A stretch of 64,000 nucleotides of DNA from Pseudomonas sp. PDM14 (lineage in GTDB: Bacteria; Pseudomonadota; Gammaproteobacteria; Pseudomonadales; Pseudomonadaceae), in contig NZ_JACVAQ010000001.1 in the NCBI RefSeq assembly GCF_014851905.1, positions 2,356,001 through 2,420,000 of the forward strand, in the 5' to 3' direction. Both the position numbers and the translations under genes were made by a program. The notes under the pieces were generated by a model. That model did no database searches, was not told the origin of the DNA, and worked only from the letters and a program-made list of their open reading frames with translations. Of this stretch, positions 23,797-32,568 are shown piece after piece. Within the stretch, counting starts at the first letter, position 1; the number at the start of each line of letters is the position of its first letter.

Positions 23797-24981
23797 GTGC
23801 AGTTACCGCATCTGGACTGGGTCAATCAGGACTCCCCCTACCTGCGTCAGCACCGCGACGGCTTCCGTCTGCTGCGCTTCGACGGCGAGATGGAGGAGGC
23901 TTTCAACCGCTACCACATCAATGTGTTCATGGTACGCATGCGCTGGGCACTGCTGGTGGCCATGGTGCTGATCCTGCTGTTCGCTGTGCTCGACGCGGTG
24001 AGCCTGCCGGAAAGCGTGCGCAACCAGACCATCGCCCTGCGTCTGGGGGTGATGCTGCCGATGCTCTTCTGCACCTGGTGGGCGTCCTACCGCAAGGCGC
24101 TGCACCCGCACTTCCAGCTGATCGCCGGGCTCTGCTCGCTGGGCTGCGGCCTGGGCGTGGTGGCGATCATCTGGATCGCCCGCGAGGCCAGTTTCCCATT
24201 GCCCTACGAGGGCATCATCCTGGTCACGGTGTTCTTCTACTTCCTCACCGGCCTGCGCTTTGTCGCGGCCTCGTTGTGCGGCTGGCTGATCTTCTTCGCC
24301 TACCTGATGGTGGAAGCGGTCAGCGGCCTGAGCGGCGAAGTGCTGCTGTACAACGCCTTCTTCCTGGGCACGGCCAACGTCATCGGCTCGGTCGGCTGCT
24401 ACTTCCTCGACTACGCCACGCGGCAGAACTTCCTCGCCCAGGGCCTGCTGCAGGACCTGGCGGAGAAGGACTTTCTCACCGGCCTGCTCAACCGGCGCGC
24501 CTTCAGCGAGCGGGCCGAGCGCAGCTGGCGCCAGGCCATGCGCGAGCGCCAGTCGCTGGCGGTGGTGATGATGGATATCGACTACTTCAAGCGCTACAAC
24601 GACCGCTACGGCCACGCCGCCGGAGACGAGGCGCTGCGTGCGGTGGCCGAGGTCATCGGCCAGCACGCCCGGCGCCCGCTGGACAGCACCGCGCGCTACG
24701 GCGGCGAGGAGTTCGTCGGCCTCTGGTACGGCCTGCGCGAGGAAGACATCCTGCCGATCCTGGAGAGCCTGCGCGCTTCCATCCAGGCCCTGGCCGTGCC
24801 GCACGAGCAGTCGGAGGTGGCGCCGGTGGTGACCATCAGCATCGGCCTGGCCTATGTCCTGCCGCTGCCGCACCAGAGCCTGCAGGATGCCCTGCGCCTG
24901 GCCGACGTGGCGCTGTACCTGGCCAAGGAGCAGGGGCGCAACCGCGTGGTGCTCAAGCGACCAGGCAGTCAGGGCACATGA
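23797..24981 (+). CDS. Membrane-bound diguanylate cyclase (GGDEF)
   Basis: A 394-residue protein: a cytoplasmic N-terminus, about five to six membrane helices (about residues 45-215) and a C-terminal GGDEF domain. The active site reads GGEEF (about 302-306), with the Mg-binding Asp in MMDIDYFKRYNDRYGH (about 257-272), so it should make cyclic-di-GMP from GTP. An RxxD inhibitory site (RPLD) sits five residues before GGEEF, so product inhibition is expected. The membrane part presumably senses a signal but matches no sensor family I can name. Translation starts at a GTG. folA follows 49 bp downstream on the same strand. Confidence 0.92.
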   Translation: MQLPHLDWVNQDSPYLRQHRDGFRLLRFDGEMEEAFNRYHINVFMVRMRWALLVAMVLILLFAVLDAVSLPESVRNQTIALRLGVMLPMLFCTWWASYRKALHPHFQLIAGLCSLGCGLGVVAIIWIAREASFPLPYEGIILVTVFFYFLTGLRFVAASLCGWLIFFAYLMVEAVSGLSGEVLLYNAFFLGTANVIGSVGCYFLDYATRQNFLAQGLLQDLAEKDFLTGLLNRRAFSERAERSWRQAMRERQSLAVVMMDIDYFKRYNDRYGHAAGDEALRAVAEVIGQHARRPLDSTARYGGEEFVGLWYGLREEDILPILESLRASIQALAVPHEQSEVAPVVTISIGLAYVLPLPHQSLQDALRLADVALYLAKEQGRNRVVLKRPGSQGT

Positions 24982-25030
24982 AGCCGCGCTGGCGCTTCAA
25001 TCGCGCCGGCCGAGCCGTTATCCTGCGCCG

Positions 25031-25543
25031 ATGAAAACGACGCTCCCCCTCTGCCTGATCGCTGCCCTCGCGGAAAACCGCGTGATCGGTCGCGACAACC
25101 AACTGCCCTGGCACCTGCCGGCGGACCTCAAGCACTTCAAGGCCAAGACCCTCGGCAAGCCGATCATCATGGGTCGCAAGACCTGGGATTCCCTTGGTCG
25201 TCCGCTGCCTGGCCGGCTCAATCTGGTGGTCAGCCGCCAGCCCGGCTTGCAGCTGGAGGGCGCGGAAGTCTTCCCGTCGCTGGAGGCCGCGGTGCAGCGT
25301 GCCGATGAGTGGGCGCGGGAGCAGGGTGTCGACGAGCTGATGCTGATCGGCGGCGCGCAGCTCTACGGCCAAGGCCTGGCGCAGGCCACGCGCCTGTACC
25401 TGACCCGTGTGGCCTTGCAGCCCGAGGGCGATGCCTGGTTCCCGGCCTTCGACGAGGCCGCCTGGCGCTGCGTCGAGCACGAGGAGCATGCTGCCCTGGA
25501 GACGTCGCCAGCCTATCGCTTCGAGACCTGGCAGCGCGGCTAG
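25031..25543 (+). CDS. folA: Dihydrofolate reductase
   Basis: A 170-residue enzyme that reduces dihydrofolate to tetrahydrofolate with NADPH and is the target of trimethoprim. Signature segments are LIAALAENRVIGRDNQLPWH then LPADLKHFK (about residues 8-36, with the catalytic Asp at ADLK), GKPIIMGRKTWDSLGRPLPG (about 42-61, NADPH site) and LMLIGGAQLYGQGL (about 104-117). The start MKTTLPLCLIAAL at 25031 fits the family; the frame is open further upstream inside the diguanylate cyclase gene. Confidence 0.97.
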   Translation: MKTTLPLCLIAALAENRVIGRDNQLPWHLPADLKHFKAKTLGKPIIMGRKTWDSLGRPLPGRLNLVVSRQPGLQLEGAEVFPSLEAAVQRADEWAREQGVDELMLIGGAQLYGQGLAQATRLYLTRVALQPEGDAWFPAFDEAAWRCVEHEEHAALETSPAYRFETWQRG

Positions 25544-25693
25544 GCGCTGCCTTCGCCCGACAGCTGTTACGGTTGAACCTGGCGCGCCTGAGCGCGTGCC
25601 TTCGCCATCTGCATTCCCTTGATCTGCGTCGTCCCGCGCGTCGGGCGACGCCCTATGCTGTCGCCTGCATTGCCGGCGAAGAGGTTCGCGTCC

Positions 25694-26347
25694 ATGAGTG
25701 ACACCACCCCCGACAGCGTTTCCGCCGACGCGGAATCGGTTGCCGAGATATTCGTCCGCCATCCGCTGTGGGAGGACGCCCTGGCAATGGTCTTCGGCAC
25801 CGCCATGGTGGCCCTGGGTATTGCCTTCTACAGCCACGCCGGGCTGCTCACCGGCGGCACCGTGGGCCTGGCCTTCTTGCTCAAGTACCTGGCAGGCTGG
25901 CCGTTCGGCCTGGTGTTTTTCCTGCTCAACGTACCGTTCTACGCCCTGGCGTTGTGGCGCATGGGCTGGCAGTTCACCCTGCGCACGGCCTGTGCCGTGG
26001 CCCTGGTGTCGCTGCTCGCCGAGCTGACGCCGCAATGGGTGGTGTTTGCCGCGCTGAACCCGCTGTACGCCGCGGTGTTCGGCGGCTTCGCGATGGGCCT
26101 GGGGCTGCTCATGCTGTTCCGCCACCGCGCCAGCCTGGGCGGGGTGAACATCCTCGCGCTGTACCTGCAGGAACGTTTCGGTCTGCGTGCCGGTGCGGTG
26201 CAGATGGGCGTGGACGCGACCATCGTGCTGGCGTCGATCTTCATCGTCACCCCGGACAAGGTCGCGCTGTCGGTGCTTGGTGCGGTGGCGCTGAACATGG
26301 TGCTGGCGGTCAACCACCGCGCCGGGCGCTACATGGGCGTCAGCTGA
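25694..26347 (+). CDS. YitT family membrane protein
   Basis: A 217-residue membrane protein with five to six predicted helices. It begins with a charged cytoplasmic segment (about 30 residues), followed by WEDALAMVFGTAMVALGIAF, SHAGLLTGGTVGLAFLLKYL (about 52-71) and a FGGFAMGLGLLMLFRHRASL then GGVNILALYLQ segment (about 128-158), the Gly-rich repeated pattern of the YitT (DUF161) family. The role of these proteins is poorly defined. The 150 bp between folA and this gene show no terminator, so read-through from folA is possible. Confidence 0.8.
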   Translation: MSDTTPDSVSADAESVAEIFVRHPLWEDALAMVFGTAMVALGIAFYSHAGLLTGGTVGLAFLLKYLAGWPFGLVFFLLNVPFYALALWRMGWQFTLRTACAVALVSLLAELTPQWVVFAALNPLYAAVFGGFAMGLGLLMLFRHRASLGGVNILALYLQERFGLRAGAVQMGVDATIVLASIFIVTPDKVALSVLGAVALNMVLAVNHRAGRYMGVS

Positions 26348-26355
26348 GCGCGGTG

Positions 26356-26382
26356 GCGGCAGGCGCCTTGCACGCCTGCCGC
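26356..26382. terminator. Hairpin between convergent yitT-like and gloA genes
   Basis: GCGGCAGGCG, loop CCTTGCA, CGCCTGCCGC is a perfect 10-bp stem in the 46-bp gap between two convergent stops. There is no T tract on either side, so it may act as a weak or rho-assisted bidirectional terminator or only protect the 3' ends. Confidence 0.45.
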
Positions 26383-26393
26383 ACTTCGGGGGC

Positions 26394-26921
26394 TCAGACC
26401 ACCGGGGTGAACTGGATGATCTCGACCCAGTAGCCGTCCGGGTCCTTGATGAAGGCGATGTCCTTCATGCTGCCGTCGCTCAGGCGCTTCTGGAAGGTCA
26501 CGCCCAGCTCCTCGAAACGTGCGCAGGCGGCGTGGATGTCCGGTACGGCGACGCACAGGTGGCCGAAGCCGCGCGGGTCACTGTTGCCGTTGTGGTAGCT
26601 GAAGTCGGCGTCGTTCTCGGTGCCGTGGTTGTGGGTCAGCTCGAGGATGCCGGGGATCGATTTGCGCCACTGGTGGCGCTCGCTCGGGTCGGCAGGTATC
26701 TGCGACTTGTCGGCGATCAGGGCGAGGAAGTACAGGCTGAACTTGGCCTGCTCGAAGTCGATCTTCTCGATCAGGCTGAAGCCCAGCACGCGGGTGTAGA
26801 AGTCCAGCGCGTGTTCGAGGTTCTTCACCCGGATCATGGTGTGGTTGTAGACGAAGTCGGCGGTGGCCGCGTCAGGCGTGCCGGTGACGCCGGGCAGGGC
26901 GTTGAGGTCGTCGAGGGTCAT
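26394..26921 (-). CDS. gloA: Lactoylglutathione lyase (glyoxalase I)
   Basis: A 175-residue glyoxalase I, which converts the methylglyoxal-glutathione hemithioacetal to S-lactoylglutathione. Metal ligands and neighbouring motifs are [20 protein letters not shown] (about residues 26-45), [10 protein letters not shown] (about 96-105), [16 protein letters not shown] (about 118-133) and [13 protein letters not shown] (about 159-171). The long form with an N-terminal extension and an insert after residue 75 resembles the Zn-type enzymes (human, yeast, GloA3 of P. aeruginosa) rather than the shorter Ni-type E. coli GloA; this metal preference is inference from length. It stands alone on the minus strand. 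Confidence 0.93.
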   Translation of the reverse strand: MTLDDLNALPGVTGTPDAATADFVYNHTMIRVKNLEHALDFYTRVLGFSLIEKIDFEQAKFSLYFLALIADKSQIPADPSERHQWRKSIPGILELTHNHGTENDADFSYHNGNSDPRGFGHLCVAVPDIHAACARFEELGVTFQKRLSDGSMKDIAFIKDPDGYWVEIIQFTPVV

Positions 26922-27080
26922 GGGGCTCCATTGGCTGAGGGCTGGGCAGGCTGAAAATCAGTACCTGTCTAGGTGGCCTCTACGGAGGGGCTTTTCAAGG
27001 CTTGGCAATGATTTAGTGGCGCTCCTGCAAGGCTTCGGGTGGCGCTTGCCTGCGTGCCGATGGCGTTGCTGAGCGGCGAG

Positions 27081-27539
27081 CTAGACGGTCAGCTCGATCA
27101 TTTCAGCCTCGACCTGGCCGTTGTCGACATGCAGCAGCGCCAGGGCGATCGGCAGCTTGAAGCGCCGCGGCCCGGCGCTGCCGGGGTTGAGGTAGAGCAC
27201 GCCGTGGCGCAGCTGCTGCGCCGGTTTGTGCGAATGGCCGGTGACCACCACGTCGATGCCGGCGGGCAATTGCTCGGGCACGTCGGCCAGCTCATGCACC
27301 ACGTACAGGCCGATGCCACCGATGCGCAGCACCGCTTCGCTGGGGATGGCGGCGGCCCAGGCGGCGTCCTCGTCGTTGTTGCCGCGTACCACGGTCAGCG
27401 GCGCCAGCTCGCGCAGGCGCTCGATGATCTGTGGGTTGCCGATGTCGCCGGCGTGGACGATGTGCGCGCAGCCCTGCAATGCTGCCAGCGCCTCGGGGCG
27501 CAGCAGGCCGTGGGTGTCGGAGATCAGGCCGATTTTCAT
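27081..27539 (-). CDS. YfcE/MJ0936-type metallophosphoesterase
   Basis: A 152-residue calcineurin-like phosphodiesterase. The dinuclear metal site is complete: MKIGLISDTHGL (Asp8, His10), HAGDIGN (about residues 32-38), VRGNNDED (about 55) and the histidines in VVTGHSHKPA (about 101-110). E. coli YfcE is a related phosphodiesterase of unclear natural substrate. The start at 27539 matches the family. Its Shine-Dalgarno (GGGAG) lies at the very edge of a 270-bp palindromic element that begins only 10 bp upstream of the ATG, so its promoter must lie in or beyond that element. Confidence 0.9.
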   Translation of the reverse strand: MKIGLISDTHGLLRPEALAALQGCAHIVHAGDIGNPQIIERLRELAPLTVVRGNNDEDAAWAAAIPSEAVLRIGGIGLYVVHELADVPEQLPAGIDVVVTGHSHKPAQQLRHGVLYLNPGSAGPRRFKLPIALALLHVDNGQVEAEMIELTV

Positions 27540-27549
27540 GCACGCTCCC

Positions 27550-27819
27550 AGGGTCTGTTCCCGTTTCGTTCGCGAACCGCGTTGCTGCGCCAAATCGCGC
27601 CAGGCAAGGCGCGGGACGCTGGTAATGGTCATTCCCTTGCCAAGTCCCGCAACGCCGCATGGCGCGATTTGGCGCGCAACCTAGGCGGCCCCACCCGAAG
27701 GGACGGGCCAGTATTTGCGCGGAACGTCGTTATTTGGCCGACCACACTTCGCGTCTCGTGCCTAGCTCCGCGCAAATACTGGCTACGTCGCGGCCGTGAA
27801 CGAAACGGGAACAGACCCT
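27550..27819. repeat. 270-bp palindromic element with 22-bp terminal inverted repeats and two long hairpins
   Basis: The two ends are perfect 22-bp inverted repeats (AGGGTCTGTTCCCGTTTCGT and two further bases). Inside are two large hairpins: arms 27581-27602 and 27660-27680 (about 20 bp, nearly perfect) with an inner GCGGGAC/GTCCCGC stem (27611-27617 and 27644-27650), then a perfect 17-bp stem GCCAGTATTTGCGCGGA (27707-27723) with its complement at 27767-27783. It has no open frame of its own. On the minus strand the first hairpin has the GCGTT...AATG..CATT...GCCTTG spacing of the 142-bp repeats, so it looks like a larger relative. No clear target duplication was found. Confidence 0.85.
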
Positions 27820-27890
27820 AGGCAAGCTCGGGTGGTCACCCTGTTATAGCGCCTGAACGCTACCTGGCAATGCACACGCCCCGGAACCGC

Positions 27891-29012
27891 TCAGGCGAAG
27901 CGTTCGGCCAGGGCGGTGTAGCAGGTGGCCAGGTGATAGGGCGTGGTCGAGGGCATGTCCGGGCGCGACAGCCGGCCCTCGCCATCGAGGCTCTCGTGCC
28001 AGCCACCGGCATGCAGGAAGCGCGTGTGCAGCACCTGCAACTGCTGCTGCACGCGCGCGTCACCGTGCGGGCGCAGGGTCAGGGCGCGGATGTATTCGGC
28101 CTGGGCCCAGATGCGCTGGCTGCTGTCGCGCGGCGTGCCGTCGGCCGCGAGCATGGCCAGCACGCCGCCGTCGGCGCGCACGCCGACCTGTTCGGCGTAG
28201 ACGAAGGCCTGTTCCAGCGAGGCGTGCAGGGGCGTGCCACGCAGCAGCGGCGAGGACTGCAGCAGGAAGAACCACTCGAACTGATGCCCCGGCTCGAACC
28301 AGTTGTCGGCCGCCCCGCGCGGTTTTTCCAGCATCAGGCCATGGTCCGGCTCGATGAAGCGCGCCTGCAGGGCGTCGACCAGGGCCAGCAGGGTGCGTTG
28401 TACGGCGCTGTCTTCACGGGCGGCGAGCACGGCCAGCAGTGCTTCGGCCAGATGCATCAACGGATTCTGCAAGGGCCCGGTACCGCGCGACGACCAGTCC
28501 CGCGCCAGGCTGGCCTCGTACAGGCCGCGGCCGTCGGCGAAGCGGCTGTGCAACAGCGCCAGGGCCTCATCCAGCACGGCCTCGATCTGCGCGTCGCGCA
28601 CCCGCGCCCAGTAGTGTGCGCAGGCGAAGATGACAAAGGCGTGGGTGTACAGGTCCTTGCTGGTATCCAGCGGCGCGCCGTGTGGGTCGATGCTGTAGAA
28701 CCAGCCACCGTGCTTGGCGTCGTGGAAGTGCCGTTGCAACGACTGGAACAGCGCGGCGGCGCGCTCCCGGGCGGCGGGAAATGCCGGCTGGTCGATCAGG
28801 CTGCTGAACAGGTAGAGCTGGCGGGCGCAGGCCATGGCGCGGTAGCGCTGCACGGGCAGCGGGCGGTGGGCTGCGTCCAGTGCTTCGTAGGGCAGGGCGA
28901 GTTCCGCGTTCCAGCCGGGGCCTTGCCAGAGCGGCACAATGTGCGTGGCAAAGTGTGCCTGCACGGTGTCGAACAGGGCGCGTGGAGCGGCGGGGCGGGA
29001 ACGGTCGGGCAT
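27891..29012 (-). CDS. AGE family epimerase/isomerase
   Basis: A 373-residue protein of the N-acylglucosamine 2-epimerase (AGE) family, an (alpha/alpha)6 barrel. Typical features are ALPYEALDAAHRPLPVQRYRAMACARQLY (about residues 37-65, Arg and Tyr of the active site), GGWFYSIDPHG (about 103-113), HAFVIFACAHY (about 124-134), QFEWFFLLQSS (His preceding, about 250) and the final histidine in GGWHESLDGEG. Members interconvert sugars such as mannose and fructose or epimerise N-acyl hexosamines; this one is not embedded in a sugar operon, so the substrate is open. The start MPDRSRPAAPRALF at 29012 is preferred to an upstream Met. Confidence 0.82.
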   Translation of the reverse strand: MPDRSRPAAPRALFDTVQAHFATHIVPLWQGPGWNAELALPYEALDAAHRPLPVQRYRAMACARQLYLFSSLIDQPAFPAARERAAALFQSLQRHFHDAKHGGWFYSIDPHGAPLDTSKDLYTHAFVIFACAHYWARVRDAQIEAVLDEALALLHSRFADGRGLYEASLARDWSSRGTGPLQNPLMHLAEALLAVLAAREDSAVQRTLLALVDALQARFIEPDHGLMLEKPRGAADNWFEPGHQFEWFFLLQSSPLLRGTPLHASLEQAFVYAEQVGVRADGGVLAMLAADGTPRDSSQRIWAQAEYIRALTLRPHGDARVQQQLQVLHTRFLHAGGWHESLDGEGRLSRPDMPSTTPYHLATCYTALAERFA

Positions 29013-29095
29013 GGGCGCGTCGTCAGGGCTGGGGGCGCCATGGTAACAAATGCGCGCGCCGGATCGTGCCCGCGCGCGCATCTGGCAAGGCGAAA

Positions 29096-29125
29096 GAAAA
29101 AGCCCGGCGGTTGCCGGGCTTTTTC
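29096..29125 (-). terminator. Rho-independent terminator of ilvD
   Basis: GAAAAAGCCCGGC, loop GGTT, GCCGGGCTTTTTC is symmetric, with A and T tracts on both sides. It lies 15 bp beyond the ilvD stop on the minus strand and 84 bp upstream of the AGE epimerase start, separating the two transcripts. Confidence 0.9.
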
Positions 29126-29140
29126 GTGGAGCGGATGCGC

Positions 29141-30988
29141 TTACTGCACCAGTTTTTCCAGCAGCGCCTTGTCGCGCACCGCACCCTTGTCAGCGCTGGT
29201 GGCGAGCAGGGCGTAGGCTTTGAGCGCCGTGGTGACCTTGCGCGGACGGCTTTCCACCGGCTTCCAGCCCTTCTTGTCCTGCTCGTGGCGGCGATGGGCG
29301 ATTTCCTCGTCGCTGACCAGCAGGTTGATGGTGCGCTCGTGGATGTTGATCAGGATCTTGTCGCCTTCGCGCACCAGGCCGATGGCGCCGCCGGCAGCCG
29401 CTTCGGGGGAAGCGTGGCCGATCGACAGGCCCGAGGTGCCGCCGGAGAAGCGGCCGTCGGTGAGCAGGGCGCAGGCTTTGCCCAGGCCCTTGGACTTCAG
29501 GTACGAGGTCGGGTAGAGCATTTCCTGCATGCCCGGGCCGCCTTTCGGGCCTTCGTAGCGAATGATGACGATGTCGCCTTCCTTCACTTCGTCAGCGAGG
29601 ATGCCGCGCACGGCGCTGTCCTGGCTCTCGTAGATCTTCGCGTTGCCTTCGAAGATATGGATCGACTCATCCACACCGGCGGTCTTCACCACGCAGCCGT
29701 CGAGGGCGATGTTGCCGTACAGCACGGCCAGACCGCCTTCTTGCGAGTAAGCGTGCTCGACACTGCGGATGCAGCCGTTCTCGCGGTCGTCGTCGAGGGT
29801 TTCCCAACGGGTCGACTGGCTGAACGCGGTCTGCGTCGGGATGCCCGCCGGGCCGGCCTTGAAGAAGGTGTGCACGGCTTCATCGCTGGTCTGGGTGATG
29901 TCCCACTTGGCGATGGCTTCGGCCACGGTTTTGCTGTGCACGGTCGGCAGGTCGGTGTGCAGCAGGCCGCCACGGGCCAGCGAGCCGAGGATGGAGAAGA
30001 TGCCGCCGGCGCGATGCACGTCTTCCATGTGGTACTTCTGGATGTTCGGCGCCACCTTGCACAGCTGCGGCACCTTGCGCGACAGGCGATCGATGTCGCG
30101 CAGGTCGAAGTCGATCTCGGCTTCCTGGGCGGCGGCCAGCAGGTGCAGGATGGTGTTGGTGGAACCGCCCATGGCGATGTCCAGGGTCATGGCGTTCTCG
30201 AACGCCTTGAAGTTGGCGATGTTGCGCGGCAGCACCGAGTCATCGTTCTCGCCGTAGTAACGCTTGCACAGCTCGACGATGGTGCGGCCGGCCTGCAGGA
30301 ACAGTTGCTCGCGGTCGCTGTGGGTGGCCAGGGTCGAACCGTTGCCCGGCAGGGCCAGGCCCAGGGCTTCGGTCAGGCAGTTCATCGAGTTGGCGGTGAA
30401 CATGCCGGAGCACGAACCGCAGGTCGGGCAGGCGCTGCGCTCGTACTCGGCGACCTTCTCATCGGAGGCGGTGGAGTCGGCGGCGATCACCATGGCGTCG
30501 ACCAGGTCCAGACCGTGGCTGGCCAGTTTGGTCTTGCCGGCTTCCATCGGGCCACCGGAGACGAAGATCACCGGGATGTTCAGGCGCAGGGCGGCCATCA
30601 GCATGCCGGGGGTGATCTTGTCGCAGTTGGAGATACAGACGATGGCGTCGGCGCAGTGGGCGTTGACCATGTACTCGACGGCGTCGGCGATGATCTCGCG
30701 GCTCGGCAGCGAATAGAGCATACCGTCGTGGCCCATGGCGATGCCGTCGTCCACGGCGATGGTGTTGAATTCCTTGGCCACGCCGCCGTGCTTCTCGATC
30801 TCGCGGGCGACCAGCTGGCCGAGGTCCTTCAGGTGCACGTGGCCGGGCACGAACTGGGTGAAGGAGTTGGCGATGGCGATGATCGGCTTCTTGAAGTCTT
30901 CGTCCTTCATCCCGGTGGCGCGCCACAGGGCACGGGCGCCGGCCATGTTGCGGCCGTGGGTGGACGTTTTCGAGCGGTAATCAGGCAT
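29141..30988 (-). CDS. ilvD: Dihydroxy-acid dehydratase
   Basis: A 615-residue Fe-S enzyme that dehydrates dihydroxy-acids to 2-oxo-acids in valine and isoleucine synthesis. Key segments are [20 protein letters not shown] (about residues 55-75), the cluster cysteines [12 protein letters not shown] (about 122-133) and [18 protein letters not shown] (about 192-209), and [21 protein letters not shown] near the C-terminus (about 520). The start [20 protein letters not shown] at 30988 is the family start; the upstream open frame is not conserved-looking. It has its own terminator at 29096-29125. The labile cluster may draw on the local ferredoxin, but that is only conjecture. Confidence 0.98.
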   Translation of the reverse strand: MPDYRSKTSTHGRNMAGARALWRATGMKDEDFKKPIIAIANSFTQFVPGHVHLKDLGQLVAREIEKHGGVAKEFNTIAVDDGIAMGHDGMLYSLPSREIIADAVEYMVNAHCADAIVCISNCDKITPGMLMAALRLNIPVIFVSGGPMEAGKTKLASHGLDLVDAMVIAADSTASDEKVAEYERSACPTCGSCSGMFTANSMNCLTEALGLALPGNGSTLATHSDREQLFLQAGRTIVELCKRYYGENDDSVLPRNIANFKAFENAMTLDIAMGGSTNTILHLLAAAQEAEIDFDLRDIDRLSRKVPQLCKVAPNIQKYHMEDVHRAGGIFSILGSLARGGLLHTDLPTVHSKTVAEAIAKWDITQTSDEAVHTFFKAGPAGIPTQTAFSQSTRWETLDDDRENGCIRSVEHAYSQEGGLAVLYGNIALDGCVVKTAGVDESIHIFEGNAKIYESQDSAVRGILADEVKEGDIVIIRYEGPKGGPGMQEMLYPTSYLKSKGLGKACALLTDGRFSGGTSGLSIGHASPEAAAGGAIGLVREGDKILINIHERTINLLVSDEEIAHRRHEQDKKGWKPVESRPRKVTTALKAYALLATSADKGAVRDKALLEKLVQ

Positions 30989-31227
30989 GACGGTTTCCTG
31001 GCTAATCAGGTGTCTGGTTATAGGTGTGCATGAGCGCTGATCGACCGACAGTGACGGCAAGATGGCCGCGCTTTCGGTGTGGGTCGTAGTCGAAGCGGGG
31101 TTACCGCTTGTACGGCCTGGGCTCACCGGCCCGCCGGGGATGGTTGGCGAGGAATGGGCCGATTCTACGCCGCAGACGCCGGCCTGGGAAAGGCTGGCGG
31201 TCGCCCCCGGCAAGGCGGGGGCGCTTA

Positions 31228-31292
31228 GTAGGCTGTGCCGTGCGCACCGAGGGTATTCGGTGAGGAACCCTGGTGTGCACGGCGCACCCTAC
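31228..31292. repeat. Inverted REP pair (REPIN/BIME-like) between rlmI and ilvD
   Basis: GTAGGCTGTGCCGTGCGCAC at the left and GTGTGCACGGCGCACCCTAC at the right are imperfect inverted repeats, about 20 bp each, around a 25-bp centre. Both share the GTAGG...GCRC motif with the REPs at 14219, 15090, 17636 and 18247. A separate GC-rich hairpin (GCGCCCCCGGC...) precedes it at 31201-31224. The rest of the 311-bp gap (30989-31227) holds the upstream region of ilvD with no clear promoter or attenuator seen. Confidence 0.7.
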
Positions 31293-31299
31293 AAAAGCA

Positions 31300-32496
31300 T
31301 CAGCTGTTGGGCAGCAGGCGCACCGTCAGGCTCTTGATGTAGCGCGTCTCGGCAATGGCCGGGTGCACCGGATGATCCGGGCCCTGGGCGCCGCGTTCGA
31401 GCAGCTGGATGTTGCGGTCCAGATGGCGGGCGCTGGTCAGCAGGATGTTTTGCAGGTTGTCTTCTTCCAGGTGCATGGAGCAGCTGGCGCTGACCAGGAT
31501 GCCGTCCTTGTTGAGCATGCGCATGGCGGTCTCGTTGAGGCGACGGTAAGCGGCCTCGCCGTTCTTGATGTCCTTCTTGCGCTTGATGAAGGCGGGCGGG
31601 TCGGCAACGATCACGTCGAAGCGTTCCTCGGCGGACTTCAGCTCCTTGAGGGCGGCGAACACGTCGCCTTCGACGCAGGTGACCTGCTCAGCCACGCCGT
31701 TGAGGGTGGCGTTGCGCTCCACGCCGTCGAGGGCAAAGCCGGAGGCGTCGACGCAGAACACTTCACTGGCGCCGAACGCCGCGGCCTGCACGCCCCAGCC
31801 GCCGATGTAGCTGAACAGGTCGAGCACGCGCTTGCCCTTGACGTAGGGCGCCAGGCGCGCGCGGTTCATGCGGTGGTCGTAGAACCAGCCGGTCTTCTGG
31901 CCTTCCAGCACCGGCGCCTGGAACTTCACGCCGTTTTCTTCCAGGTCGACCCACTCCGGCACCACGCCGAAGGCGGTGTCGACGTAGCGCTCCAGGCCTT
32001 CGGCATCGCGGGCGGCAGAGTCGTTCTTGAACAGGATTCCGCGCGGTTTGAGCACCTGGACCAGCGCCTCGATCAGCGCGTCCTTGTTGTGCTCCATGGT
32101 GGCGGAGGCCAGCTGCACCACCAGATGGTCGCCGAAGCGGTCGACCACCAGGCCCGGCAGCAGGTCGGAGTCGCCGTAGACCAGGCGGTAGAACGGCTGG
32201 TCGAACAGGCGCTCGCGCAGGCTCAGGGCCACGTTGAGGCGGTGCACCAGCAGGGATTTGTCGAGCACGTGCTTGACGTCACGGGACAGCAGGCGGGCGC
32301 AGATCAGGTTGTTCGGGCTCATCGCCACGACGCCCAGCGGCTTGCCGCCGGCGGCTTCGAGGATGGCCTGGTCACCGGGCTGGAAGCCGGCGAGCGGCGT
32401 GGCGGTGACGTCGATTTCGTTGCTGTAGACCCACAGGTGACCTGCGCGCAGGCGGCGGTCGGCATTGGCTTTTAGGCGCAGGCTGGGCAGGGTCAT
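31300..32496 (-). CDS. rlmI: 23S rRNA m5C1962 methyltransferase (RlmI)
   Basis: A 398-residue class I SAM methyltransferase of the RlmI family, with an N-terminal PUA domain (about residues 1-75; RLKANADRRLRAGHLWVYSN), a central region with GWFYDHRMNRARLAPYVKGK, the SAM-binding RVLDLFSYIGGWGVQAAAFG (about 215-234) and the catalytic cysteine region ADPPAFIKRKKDI then VSASCSMHLEEDN (about 330). It methylates cytosine 1962 of 23S rRNA in E. coli. A TATAAT box lies 27 bp upstream of the ATG. It does not share a transcript with pfpI, which ends 72 bp upstream. Confidence 0.92.
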   Translation of the reverse strand: MTLPSLRLKANADRRLRAGHLWVYSNEIDVTATPLAGFQPGDQAILEAAGGKPLGVVAMSPNNLICARLLSRDVKHVLDKSLLVHRLNVALSLRERLFDQPFYRLVYGDSDLLPGLVVDRFGDHLVVQLASATMEHNKDALIEALVQVLKPRGILFKNDSAARDAEGLERYVDTAFGVVPEWVDLEENGVKFQAPVLEGQKTGWFYDHRMNRARLAPYVKGKRVLDLFSYIGGWGVQAAAFGASEVFCVDASGFALDGVERNATLNGVAEQVTCVEGDVFAALKELKSAEERFDVIVADPPAFIKRKKDIKNGEAAYRRLNETAMRMLNKDGILVSASCSMHLEEDNLQNILLTSARHLDRNIQLLERGAQGPDHPVHPAIAETRYIKSLTVRLLPNS

Positions 32497-32522
32497 GGGG
32501 GCGCTCCGAAAAAAAGAGCGCG

Positions 32523-32528
32523 ATTATA
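32523..32528 (-). promoter_or_regulatory. Candidate -10 box for rlmI
   Basis: On the minus strand GGGCTATAATCGCGCTC places TATAAT 27 bp before the rlmI ATG; the preceding GGC resembles the rpiA promoter at 3966. No clear -35 is visible. Confidence 0.55.
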
Positions 32529-32568
32529 GCCCAAGCGACCCGCGCACCGGCGGGCCGCTCGCCGGTTG

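Noticed and set aside
28880..31033. 717-codon open frame antisense to ilvD
   Set aside because: Entirely opposite a well-supported ilvD, with no family motif; shadow frame.
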